Shown here: positions 21,319 to 32,392 of the stretch, in pieces
Layout of the letters: each line of letters begins with the position of its first letter
Numbering within the stretch: position 1 is the stretch's first letter
Assembly (NCBI GenBank): GCA_036936605.1
Contig: JAUPFV010000001.1
Location: 156,087,187 to 156,151,186 of the forward strand
Direction of reading: 5' to 3'
DNA length: 64,000 bases
Origin: Limnanthes douglasii subsp. nivea
Lineage: Eukaryota > Streptophyta > Magnoliopsida > Brassicales > Limnanthaceae
Position numbers and translations under genes: made by a program
Notes under the pieces: model-generated
Told to the model about the DNA's origin: nothing
Databases searched by the model: none
What the model saw: only the letters and a program-made list of their open reading frames with translations

Positions 21319-21777
21319 TGGTGTGGATAAAAATGGCCTAGGGGTAGGCAAGTAATTTCAAGTGGAGTTTTAAGGCGGTGTAAGGGTGTTTTACGGTGGT
21401 GTGAGGGTGTTTTACGGGTGTTTCAAAGTGTTTTAATGTGGAGAGAGAATTAAGCAGCTTGGGAGCAGTTAATTTTTCTTACCCATAGTTAATGCTGGTG
21501 GTTGGGTATTTATAGTATGAAATTTGGGCCCTTATGGGCTTTCGGGTCAAGTTTAATGGACCTGGGTCATGTTTAAAGACCCATGAGATCTAAGCAGGTG
21601 GACAAGTAGCTTAGTCAAGAAGTGTTTAGGTTTTTTAGTACTTTTGTCATAGCTCGAACAGCCTTAGGCTCATACTGGTTCGAAATGATCTGTCCGGTCC
21701 AAAAGTTCTGTCCGGATTTTCGGAGAGAATTACACTGATCTGCCCTTCCGGGGAGTATTCTGAATTCGGACTCATCA
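21319..21777 (-). repeat. 3' LTR of the gypsy element
   Basis: 459 bp. In coding sense it begins TGATGAGTCC and ends TATCCACACCA. A purine-rich tract (AAAAAAGGGGCTCC) lies just outside at 21,778-21,791 on the minus strand, the expected polypurine tract. Confidence 0.93.
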
Positions 21778-22108
21778 GGAGCCCCTTTTTTAGATGTTTG
21801 AACAAGTGTCCTTGTCAAAGAACTGAAAAACAGTCCGATCATAGGAAGTTGTTTTTCAATCCGGAGAGAGTTGTGGATAAACCCGGACAGACCGAACATT
21901 ACGAATTCTAAACGGTTCTTGCCAGAGTTAATGGGACACGTGTTATTCTCTGATTGGTCACTTTAGCCGTTTTTTCACCTTGAACTTCGCACCACTTTCT
22001 CGAACAAGTTACCTCTTTTAAATGCCATTAATGACATCAGCGCCGCCTTCTAATCATTGCCCAACTTTTCGGATTCTCCTAGGAATCAACTCCTTTTTTC
22101 ACTTTTAC

Positions 22109-22115
22109 TATAAAT
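22109..22115 (+). promoter_or_regulatory. Putative TATA box of the antisense ORF
   Basis: TATAAAT in plus orientation, followed by a CT-rich leader (TATCTCTTTC type), upstream of the plus-strand ORF and inside the retrotransposon. It suggests independent antisense transcription. Confidence 0.4.
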
Positions 22116-22314
22116 TCTAATTCACTTTTCACTATCTCATTATCTCTTTCAAATTTCACTCTGCCATTTTTACTCAGAGCTTTATCTCTCTAGAATCTTC
22201 AAAACTCTCTTAGCTGTTTATGTTTACAGCAAGAACAACACTGATCAAGGGCGGCTGGCTTAATCTCTCGGAATTGGAGAAAGCTCAAAGAGTTGAGAAG
22301 GAAAAAGACTTGCA

Positions 22315-25175
22315 GCAGGGCTACCATCGTCGCCTGTTGAGAAACCAGCCCCTTTAATCGAAGAATCTGACAGAGGCTCATCTTCTTCTAAAGGTACCAA
22401 GCCAAAAAGGCTTTTTCAATCAACGCTCTCTCCCATAGTATCTGGCTCCTCAGTTCAGGAGTCGATCCCTGCTGTTGAACCGAGAGTTACTGTCACAAGT
22501 GTTAGGAAAAAATCTTCTTTCATTGCTATGGGGTCTGACTCTGACCATTCCCCGGACAAGCTAATCATGAAAAGGCCAAGTCGGTTGGTCAAAGGGCTTT
22601 CTTCTAAAAACACACCCTCGAAATCGGGGGCAAAAAATAGTGTATCAGGGTCTGGGGCAACTATAAGGGCTCCCCGGGAGAGGCTGTCAGGACTAGAGGC
22701 CAGCAGCCCACTACCCCCTAAGGAATCTTCTACCTCAGAAACTCAAATTGAGGTGAGAAGTCGAGTAAATACGGACAGCCAACAGTCCGGAGGATCAGCT
22801 CTGCCAAGCCTCAATCCTCCCCGGACTATTTCTACTGAAGCTCCCCCAACGATTATGGAGGAGAGGATGGAGGACTCCACTGAGGAGGTTAGATTTGAGT
22901 CCGAGTCCTCCGGACAGGCTGAAACTGCTATCGTTGTTGCCAAGAAGGGCAAAGAGGACTTGTATCTGAGGCGTCCGGACCTGCCGGAGAGCCTTGAAGG
23001 GAGAGTGGGGCCATGCTTTCATAAAGTGGAGTTCAAGTATCTTTTGGCTTTGTTGAAACCCAAGTACGCGTTCATCCATACTTCAGATCTGGGTAGATTG
23101 CGCACAAAGTGGGGAATCCCTGAGAACGTAAAGATAAGGATTCCCATCGATCCGGAGACCCCGATGGATTGCAAAAGGAATGAGATAGTCTTCTTTACGG
23201 AGCTATTCAACTGGGGACTCAGGTTCCCACTGGACCCGGAGATAGTGCGCTATTTTCACTTGGTCAAACTCTGCCCATCAAAGTTAAGCCCCAATGGTTG
23301 GTTCACCTTGATGTCATGTATTATGGCGTCTAGGTTATCTGGAATCCCTCTTCCTATGGAAGAGTTTGCAGCTGTGGCCAACCTGTGCAAACATCATCAA
23401 TTCCCCTTCTACCATTTCAACATGGGGAACGATCTTAAAGCTGTTGATGACCTCCTGGAGTCGGAGAGCAAATGAAGGAGCCAATTCTTATTTGTCAGTG
23501 GCTCATGGGAGAATGGCAAGAAAATTAAGACCGGAGAGAATCCAAGCCTCCTCAGAAGTAGATGGAGGAGTGACCGTAAGCTTCTCATCTTAAGTCTATG
23601 CTAATTAGTTTCTCTTTTGTTTTATCAGAGCTGCCAAAGGAGTTCGGAGACTACCTGAAGGCCGGACAGGTCACCTGTGGCAAAATCAACGCTTGGGCCG
23701 CAGAGAACTGGGAGAACCGGTTCCATAAAGCCTTCACTGCTGGGAACTTAGCAAGGTCTCACCTGTGGAACACCACAGGTCGAAGAGACCTAACTTGGGA
23801 GGAGTTCTCCACCCAACCTGATGAAGACATCGTGCTGAGAAGGTCCCACGAACTGGATGGGACTCTCTTCCTTCCTGCCCGGGCCAAAGCCCCAAGTAAA
23901 ATGAAGGGCAAGAAGAAGAAAGGCAAGAGGGTAGCAGGTGACGATGGGAAGGAGGCCCCAACAGACACAGAAGGACTGGCACAGGCTCAGATTGATGCAG
24001 CCCTTCTACAAGTGGTGGAACAGGAGAGCGAGAAGCAGGAAGTGAACCTCCCTAAGCCTACAAGGGCCTCTAAGAGGACTCGTAAGCAAACAAGTGAGAG
24101 CGCTGACAGGGAGGCCAAGAAGAAGAAGTCTTCCCAAGGAGATGAAGTTGCTCTCCGGGACCCGGAGCCCTCTTTCCCTACTGACCCAACATTGGCTGAA
24201 GAGATCCCAAGGGACTTGCAAGGAGAGATTCAAAGGGATTTTACTACAGATGAAGTTGAGGGGGGAGAGCTCAACTTAGATGAAATGGACATCACCGGTC
24301 TGGGTGGACTTGGTGAATATTTTCTTGGGCTGCCCAGAGACGAGTTTGCAGGACCCTATGTCCCTCCAAGCAGCTCCAACACAGTTAATTTCAACGGTAA
24401 GACTTTTATGGTTTCCAGTGAGAGGGATGTTATAGCCCATTCTATCCTTAGCAACGTGCAACCAATACTTACTTTGGAAAGGCAAGTCCGAAGTCAGGCA
24501 GACACCATCAAAGACCTCAAGTCGGAGAAGGAAAAACTGTCCGAAGACCTCCGGACTGCTGCCAATAAGGTTGATTTGCTCAAGGAGGCAAATGATCAGC
24601 TAAAGAAGAATCAAGATGAAAGCAACACAAAAGCTGCTTCCTTAGAAGAGACCGTAAAAGATCTCCGGGCTAAGCTGTCCGGACTGGAGAAGAACCTGAC
24701 AGCCTCAAGAGGAGAAACTGCAGCCAAGGAGAAGCTTGTCACCAACCTGACCACTGACAAACTTGCTTTAGAGAATGCAGTGACTCAGGCTGTTGAAGAG
24801 AAAGCTGCTTTGGTGAGGGATCAAGAGGCCATGATCAAGGCCAAGATCAACGCCTATGCCAGGGAGATGATCCAAAGCGAGGAGCTAATGATTCAAAAGG
24901 TAAAGTCTGATATGGTCCTCCTGTTTCATGAGAAATTCCCGAAGAGGATACTAGGGGAATTATGGCGCTATGTGGATGATGATGATCTCCCATACTGGAC
25001 CATGGTTGATGAGGGGTACTCCGGTGAGTCTTCGTCCGGTGAAGAAGAGGAAACCGGAGAGAGCCCAGGTGAGGAAGAGATTGACCCCAAGGGTAAAAAG
25101 ATAGTCGAAGAGAAAAGCGATATCAAGGGCAAGAAAGCAAATGAGGGTGAGCCATCTTCAAAGGCTCAACCTTAA
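22315..25175 (+). pseudogene. Antisense gypsy ORF (Transposase_28-like, coiled coil)
   Basis: It runs opposite to gag-pol. Exon 1 is open from about 22,315 (first Met 22,528). After a Ser/Pro-rich region it holds a block typical of the so-called putative gypsy-type transposon domain: VKIRIP, FFTELFNWGLRFPLDPEI, KLSPNGWFTLMS (about 23,120-23,320). A TGA at 23,473-23,475 breaks it. A 53-bp GT-AG intron (23,576-23,628) joins in phase to exon 2 (QLPKEFGDYL). Exon 2 continues with lysine-rich nuclear-signal-like clusters (KGKKKKGKR, KRTRKQ), a coiled coil (about 24,470-24,900) and an acidic tail. Such antisense extra ORFs are known in Tat/Retand-type elements. The function is unknown. Confidence 0.75.
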
Positions 25176-25630
25176 CCAAAAATTTATTTTGTTTATTTTT
25201 TGTTCGAACTAAAGTCCTTGGAAGGCCAAGGCACCTTTTTTTGTGATCTTGTCCGTATTATTCGGACAGATTTTTGTACTGTGCCCAAACTTACTCAAAA
25301 AGTCCTTGGAAGGCCAAGGCAGTTTTAAATTGTTGAATGAATATCTTATTTTGCTCAACCATCCTCTTCTTTCATTGTTTGTTTAAATAGCTGGAGTTTA
25401 AATAGTTTTATTGTATTGTGAAAGTATTAAGACTTTCCGGCTAGAATTTAAATAGCCCTTAGATCTGTTAACCCGGATAGTATGATAAGAGACAAAATGT
25501 TAAAAAATACTTAGAGAATTTTGAAGAAGGCACCAACTTTCATTGAAAACTCTCCGTGCCACCGAAGAGGGGAAGGTATGCCCCCAAATATTTACATGGA
25601 TGTTTAAACAAGTAAATATTTACATAAGTT
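25176..25630. terminator. Convergent intergenic with two CCTTGGAAGGCCAAGG hairpins
   Basis: Between the ends of the antisense ORF and pol. AAGTCCTTGGAAGGCCAAGG occurs at 25,212 and 25,300. Each forms a perfect 6-bp stem hairpin (CCTTGG/CCAAGG). Possibly related to 3'-end formation of the convergent transcripts. That role is inference. Confidence 0.4.
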
Positions 25631-28600
25631 TTATTCCAAGTACATTCGAAGGTGTTCAATATTCCAAGGGTGAGTTAAAACCCTGCCATCTTTGTCTTCC
25701 AACCAGTATGTCCCAGGCTTGATTCTTTCAATCACAGTATATGGACCTTCCCAAGTCGGAGCCAGTTTTCCGAAGAGCTTTTCCTTAGTATGCAAGAAAA
25801 CTTTCCTTAATACTTTATCTCCTGGTTGAAAATCCCTTCTTTTAACTTTAGAAGCAAACCTGCTTCTCATCAAGCCCTGATAGTGTGCCATTCTAAGATG
25901 AGCTTTTACCCGTCTTTCTTCGATTAAATCAAGCTGATTTCTAATTGTCATCTCATTAGCTTGTCCGGAGAAGTTATGAACACGAAAGGAGGGGAGTGTC
26001 TTTTCTATGGGAGCTACTGCATCCATTCCATAGACCAAGGCAAAAGGGGATTCTTGTGTCGCAGCCCCAGGTGTTGTTCGGTAGGCCCATAAGACTTCTT
26101 GTAGATAACTAGGCCACTTCCCAGCAGCCCTTTCTAAATTCTTCTTTAAACCGGACAGTATCGTTCTATTAGCCACTTCAACTTGCCCATTGGCTTGAGG
26201 GTGGAAAGGTGAAGAAAAGCAGTGCTGAATACCCCTTGAGGCACAGAAGCTTTCCATTTCTCTGTTGTCAAACTGTGGCCCATTGTCTGTTGTTATTTTC
26301 TGGGGGACACCAAATCTGCAACATATGTTGGATAGAATGAATTTTATCACAGCTTTTGAGGTTGTCCCTGCCAAGGGGGCTGCTTCTATCCACTTCGAGA
26401 AGTAGTCAATGGCTACAATTATGGTTTTACGCCCTACGGACGCCACATGGAGAGGCCCAACTAAGTCCAATCCCCATCGAGCAAAAGGGATGGGCTCAGA
26501 AATTGATTCCAAAGGAATGGCTAGTACATGAATTTCATTGCTGTACCTCTGGCATGGGTCACACCTTCTTACCAGCTCCTTAGCATCTTTCATAATCGAT
26601 GGCCAATAGTATTCGGAGAGTAACACTCTTCTTGTCAAAGCTCTAAATCCGCAATGGGCTGATCCCTCACCATCATGCAATTCGGAGAGAACCATTTGTG
26701 ACTCATGATCCCCTAAACAACGTAGGAGAGGTTTGCTGTAGGATTTTTTGTACAAGACTTCTCTAATCATAATAAAACCATGAGCCTTGTGTTTCAATGT
26801 TCTGGCTTGTGATTTATCCAAGGGCACGATGCCATCGGACAGATATTGTATAAGAGGAGACCTCCAGTCTTGAGGCCGATTTACTTGTACTTCAAAGACT
26901 TCCTCTTTTATACCTTCATTGAGTTGAATAGAAAGGCTTTCAAGCACATGGATCCATGGGTAGGACTCCGTATATGCTATCGTTGCTAGTGAGTCTGCTA
27001 GCTCATTTTCTGCCCGGGGGATGTGCTCATAGATAACAGCTTTGAATTTCAACGCTTCATTTTTGAGGAGGAGTAAATGCTTGACCAACTGTTCCTTTCT
27101 AGCTTCTGATAGGCCCAAGGCGTGGTGGACTAGCAACTGGGAGTCACTTAGTAGCTTGACTCTTTTAGCTCCACAAATGTAGGCCAATTTTAACCCAGCT
27201 ATAGCTGCTTCGTATTCGGACTCATTATTGGATGCCCTGAAAGCAAAACAAATAGCTTGGAACATGTTGTCCCTGTATGGGGAAGTGAGACATATTCCTG
27301 CCCCAGATCCCATGGTACTGGATCCTCCGTCTGTTCGGACAATCCACACTTTCTTGTCTTTTGAATCAGTAGGTTGTTCGGAATCCCTATCAGAATGGAA
27401 TTCAACCAGAAAGTCAGCCACAGCTTGAGCTTTTACCGCTGTTCGGGGAGCAAAGTCTATGTCGAAGTCCCCCAACTCTACTGACCATTTTGTCATTCTG
27501 CTCGAAATGTCTGCTTTTTGAAGGACATTCTTTAAAGGGAAAGAAGTCCGGACAACGATAGGATGAGCCTGGAAGTAGGGCCTCATTTTTCTTGCAGCTA
27601 TTACCAAGGCCAACGCCAGTTTTTCGAGTTTCAAGTAACACCTCTCAGCATCAATCAAGCTTTTGCTAATGTAGTACACTGGGTGAGGATATCCATCAAC
27701 CTCCCTTACTAGCACAGCACTGATGGCACAACTTGAAACAGCCAGATATACAAAGAGAGTCTCCTCATCAACCGGTTTGAACAAAGTCTTGGGAGAGGAA
27801 AGATGTTTCTTGATTTCATTAAATGCTTCATTACACTGTGGTGTCCATTCGAACGCTTTGCACCCTTCAAGGTTTGAAAGAATGGAGCACACCTGTCCGA
27901 AGACCTGGAGATGAATCTGTTCAAGGCAGCCAATCTCCCCGTTAATCACTGTACTTCTTTAATGTTTCGAGGAGGCTCCATCTGGAACAAAGCATTGAGT
28001 TGGTCCGGGTCGGGCTGTATTCCATGCTCACTTATGATATACCCTAAGAACTTCCCGGACTGCACTCCGAACACACATTTTCAGGGTTTAGTTTCAAATT
28101 TACTTTGGCCAAGTTGGCAAAAGTCTCCTGGAGGTCGGACAAGTGCAACTGCTCATCTACGCTTTTTACCATCATATCGTCAATGTAAACCTCCATATTT
28201 CTTCCAATTTGATCAGCAAATGCCTTGTTGACTAACCTTTGATAAGTAGCCCCAGCATTTTTCAAGCCAAAGGGCATCACCTTGTAGCAATGTAGACCCC
28301 TATCAGTGACAAATGTAGTATGCTCTTGATCTTTTGGATCTACTTGGATCTGATTGTACCCGGAGAAGGCATCCATGAAGGAGAGTAGCTTGTTCCCAGA
28401 AGTAGAGTCTAGTAACTGATCTATCCGGGGGACCGGATACAAATCTTTTGGACAAGCTCGATTGAGGTCTGTGAAGTCAATGCACATACGCCATTTGCCA
28501 TTTTTCTTTTTTACTAAGACAGGATTAGCAGTCCACAAAGGGTATTGAGATTCTTTAATGTGCCCCATCTTTGTGAGTCTATCAACCTCTTGTACAATGA

Positions 28601-28853
28601 CATCAGCTTTTTCTTTTGAGAAAGCTCTCCTTTTTTGTACTACTGGTGCCACATCTCTCCGGACAGACAAGCGATGGGAAATCACCTCTGATGGAACTCC
28701 AGTAACATCAGCGTTGCACCAAGCAAAAACATGTTGATGGTCTTTCAAGAATTTCAACATTCCTTCTTTCAGCATCGGTGGCATTTTGGACCCTATCTTG
28801 ACGTTTTTTCCTTCTTCCAAGCAGTGTGTTTCAACCTTTTCAATCGGAATCAA
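25631..28853 (-). pseudogene. Gypsy RT, RNase H, archaeal-type RNase H, integrase
   Basis: RT (28,853-28,044) has WRMCIDFTDLNRACPKD, LLSFMDAFSGYNQI and the active site YIDDMMVKS. A one-base frame change near 28,083, a TGA near 27,947 and a second frame change near 27,865 separate it from the rest. From 27,949 the frame is long and open (about 770 codons): RNase H with VYYISKSL and KLALALV, a second RNase H (RTDGGSSTMGSGAG, ESEYEAAIAGL, ADSLATIA), a zinc-binding region ending CDPCQRYSN, then the integrase core (D in WGLDLVGPLH, D in TTDNGPQFD, E in NGQVEVANRT). A chromodomain is not evident, which fits Tat. Confidence 0.9.
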
Positions 28854-28916
28854 TACTCTGGGGGTCTCTCTGGGGTCATCAATTTCACCCTCACCCCCAG
28901 AAAGGCCCTCAAACTG

Positions 28917-31259
28917 CTATTGATCATTTATACGGACTGCCCCCAGCGTTCGTGGAGCCAAGGCAGTGGCATAGCATTCTCTTGCAACCTTTTGGCTGCT
29001 CCGGACAACCCCAACCTGCCCCTGAACAGCATACTTTAGACACTGATGGACTGTCGAAGCCACTGCATGCATCCTAGAGAGCCAAGATCTCCCTAGAATA
29101 GCATTGTAGTAGGTGGGACAATCTACCACAATGAATAGTATTCTGACCGTTTTCTTGAAAGGGCCCCTGCCCAACAACACTTCTTCTTCAAACTCCCCGA
29201 TCACATCGGCTGAGCTGCCCGTGAAGCCCACGATTGACCTGTCTGACTTTTGAATCACAGCTGGATTTTTCATTTTCTTGTAAGTGTCTAGGAAAAGGAT
29301 ATTGGCAGAGCTTCCAGTATCTACCAGAATTCGCCTTATCTCATTGCCCCCTACTGATGCTCCTATAACAACAGCATCCTCATGAGGGCCAGCAATGTCT
29401 CTTAAATCATCCCCATCAAAGACAATGAATGGGAATGAATTTGATGATTGATAAGAGGTCATGCCCCCTTCTAGCTGGGAAGCCAAATTATGAACATGCC
29501 TTTTTCTTGATGAAGTGGTAGGAGCCGTTACAGTGTCCCCTCCGAAAATTGTCAGTGACTCAAAGAATTTAATGAGCCCGGAGACCGATCTAGAACGCTC
29601 CTCTATAGCACCCACTCTGTTTCTTGTTAGATCAGGATCCAAGTATTCAGACTCCACATCAAACCTTTCAACTATTACCATAGCCCCCTCCGGGGCAGCA
29701 TTAACCGGACCAGCCCGGTGAGTGTTGTCAGGCATGTTGCCTCCTTTTCTTTTAACGTACGCACCCAACTTCCCCCTTTCAATCAAATGTTTTACCTCTT
29801 GTTTCATTTCTATGCAATCATTAGTGGTATGGCCAATATCATTGTGGTATTGGCAAAAGGAGTTATTACGATGCTCTCTGGGAGACTGCAAGGTTGCCGG
29901 TCTCCGGTAGTGTACCTCATCTTTTGTTTTATCAAAAATGGTGGCCACGCTTTCTTTAAGTTCTGCGAACCACTCTGGTTGGACCCATGGCCCTCTTTTG
30001 TTTCTGGATTGCTGACTTTGAGCAGGAGCAGCTGGCTGGGACTGAGCTTTTCCCCTACCATGCCCCTGTCCGGTTTCTCTTGCTCTATTCCCGGACTGGT
30101 TTTGATTTGGAGTTGGTGCCACCGGGGTGGATCTCACCTGTCTGTGCACCCTGGTCTTTTTTGTTTCATCAACGTTTATTTGCTTGCCAACTTGATTCAG
30201 CAATCCTCCCCAGGTCATGGCTTTCTTCCTAGTCACCGTATCAGCCAGGTTGCCTGGGTTCAAACCTTGTCTTAGGGATGCTATTGCCACCTGTTCGAAG
30301 CAATCAGCCAACCCATTCTTTGTGTTTACAAAACGACTTATGTACTCCTTTAACGACTCATTTGGCTCTTGGGCACAATGGATTATTGTGTCTCCATTGC
30401 CCTTCAGCTCCTTACTCCCCACAAACTGCCTTCAAAAGGCCACCCAAAAAGTATCAAAGTCTTTAATACAACCCTGAGGCAGGCTGTTGTACCATTTCAG
30501 AGCACTCCCCGTAAAAGACTGGGAGAATGCCCTACAGAGTAGTTTATCATCATCATCAAAGTTCATCATGAAGTTCTTGAATTGCTCCAGATGATTGTCC
30601 GGATCAGTACTGCCATCATACTTCTCCATCTTAGTACTGTCAAACCTCTTAGGGAGGTTTCTGGACAGGATTTTAGAAGACAGTGGAGACTACCTCCAAT
30701 TCCTTCCACGACTGAACACGGTATCCTCATTAGGAGTTGCAAAGATACCTGGCTCATCGTGGAAAGCAAAAGGATCCATCAACATCTTGTCCGTATACCT
30801 CCGGTGGTGAGATGACCCATTTCCAATATGCCTTTTCATTCTTCCATGATGATCTCTTTTTCTCGAATACTTCTTAACTTGCTTTTGTTTCTTCTTGGTT
30901 CGACCCTCATCACTGCTAGAGGACAAGGATTTTTCGTTTCCCTCACTGTCCGAAGAGCTGCCCGAAGATTCTGAACTTGAGTCAGAGCTCTCCACAGGCT
31001 TAGACCGGTGAGACTTTTTAGAGCTGGCATGTGTCTTTTTAGTGCTCACACGAGTTTTCGAAGCCTCAGGCTCTCGAGGGTTGTCAGTGTGATGAGCAGC
31101 TGACGCTTTGGATTTCTCTTTCATGCCCATCTTGGCCTTTTCAGCCCTCAGAGCCTCTATCTCAAGCTTTAACCTGTCGCGCTCTTGGACAGTATACTCA
31201 TCGTTCTCCTCCACCACTTCGAGCAAAGCTGGTGGAAGCTCTGGATTATCCGAATTCAT
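28917..31259 (-). pseudogene. Gypsy gag-protease
   Basis: One frame from MNSDNPELPP. First comes a coiled, charged N-terminus and a Ser-rich segment. Then the retrotrans_gag domain (LEKYDGS-type start at 30,629, SFTGSALKWYNSLP, EYISRFVNTK), a zinc-knuckle-like CQYHNDIGHTTNDC (about 29,845-29,805), and an aspartic protease with ILVDTGSSANILF (about 29,320). Stops: TAG 30,690-30,692, TGA 30,432-30,434, and a TAG at 28,917-28,919 before the RT frame, which is in the same phase. Gag makes the particle and the protease matures it. The stops make this copy defective. Confidence 0.88.
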
Positions 31260-31332
31260 TCGGACAGAAATTCTTTGCTTGGTTTCGAATACTTGATTCA
31301 GGCACCGTCGCCTCCCACTATGGTCGCCAATT

Positions 31333-31791
31333 TGGTGTGGATAAAAATGGCCTAGGGGTAGGCAAGTAATTTCAAGTGGAGTTTTAAGGCGGTGTAAGGG
31401 TGTTTTACGGTGGTGTGAGGGTGTTTTACGGGTGTTTCAAAGTGTTTTAATGTGGAGAGAGAATTAAGCAGCTTGGCAGCAGTTAATTTTTCTTACCCAT
31501 AGTTAATGCTGGTGGTTGGGTATTTATAGTATGAAATTTGGGCCCTTATGGGCTTTCGGGTCAAGTTTAATGGACCTGGATCATGTTTAAAGACCCATGA
31601 GATCTAAGCAGGTGGACAGGTAGCTTAGTCAAGAAGTGTTTAAGTTTTTTAGTACTTTTGTCATAGCTCGAACAGCCTTAGGCTCATACTGGTTCGAAGT
31701 GATCTGTCCGGTCCAAAAGTTCTGTCCGGATTTTCGGAGAGAGTTACACTGATCTGCCCTTCCGGGGAGTATTCTGAATTCGGACTCATCA
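31333..31791 (-). repeat. 5' LTR of the gypsy element
   Basis: 459 bp with a TATA box on the minus strand (CTATAAATA, 31,521-31,529). The primer-binding region just inside (from 31,332 downward) reads AATTGGCGACCATAGTGGGA, of the TGGCGnC type seen in Tat/Athila elements. Confidence 0.92.
31521..31529 (-). promoter_or_regulatory. TATA box of the gypsy 5' LTR
   Basis: CTATAAATA on the minus strand, about 190 bp before the LTR's 3' end, followed by a CT-rich region. Confidence 0.6.
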
Positions 31792-31796
31792 GGTGT

Positions 31797-32190
31797 TAGC
31801 TACAGGAACGTCCCTAGTTATTGTTATAGCTGCTACCATTTGGGCCATAACTCTAATGATTGCAGAAAGAATGATTTGAAAGGAAAAGATACATAAAAAA
31901 GTGAAAACAAAGTTAAAAATGATAATGTTATTACTCATTCTAATCCAAATCAAGAAAGCTTTACAAGTCTTCAACTACCAAAAACAACTCAAATTCAAAC
32001 ATTTAGTAAAGTTTACAGAAGGAAAATAAAATCTGTAATTACAAATAAAGACAAAGCTCCTGATTCTAGAGCCTCTGGTAGTAATGACATTAATCTTCAA
32101 TATGTTGACAACTCTTCCAAAAGTGAGCCTGAAATTATTGGAGCCCTCCAAAGATTGGACCAAGATTATCAAAATAGCTTCGAAAATTAG
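31797..32190 (+). pseudogene. LINE ORF1, 3' part with CCHC zinc knuckle, unit A
   Basis: Resumes after the gypsy insertion: NVPSYCYSCYHLGHNSNDC is a C-X2-C-X4-H-X4-C zinc knuckle, followed by a Lys-rich and then Ser/Asn-rich tail. Two stops (in the tail and near 32,188) interrupt it. It is the continuation of 20,628-21,318. Confidence 0.75.
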
Positions 32191-32392
32191 ATTAATGACA
32201 CTACTTATCTCCTCATCGTGACAATATTGGCAGCTGCAATGTTTCTCCCCGTGTTACCTCCCTTGTCCATGATTTTAACACCATTATCAGTCGAAAAAAT
32301 CAAATCTGCATACAGAAATAAAAGTGTCAAAAGATTATCTATTAATTATCTGCTTAAAAGAGAGAGGAACCATAACAAATCTTTATCTGATA

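Larger units (their letters stand above)
21319..31791 (-). mobile_element. Ty3/gypsy LTR retrotransposon (Tat-like), inserted in LINE ORF1
   Basis: A 10,473-bp element on the minus strand with 459-bp LTRs (TG...CA in coding sense) and the 5-bp target duplication GGTGT at 21,314-21,318 and 31,792-31,796. Gag-protease-RT-RNase H run leftward from 31,259. A second RNase H domain precedes the integrase, a feature of the Tat lineage. An antisense two-exon ORF fills the pol-to-3'-LTR interval. The two LTRs differ at about six positions (about 1.3%), so insertion is recent and later than the A/B duplication. Confidence 0.93.

Noticed and set aside
26356..28231. Several plus-strand frames of 60-110 codons over pol
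   Set aside because: Antisense shadows of RT/RNase H/integrase. The integrase and RNase H motifs are on the minus strand.
29718..30275. A 185-codon open frame on the plus strand across gag
   Set aside because: It is a shadow of the minus-strand gag-protease frame and has no family features.
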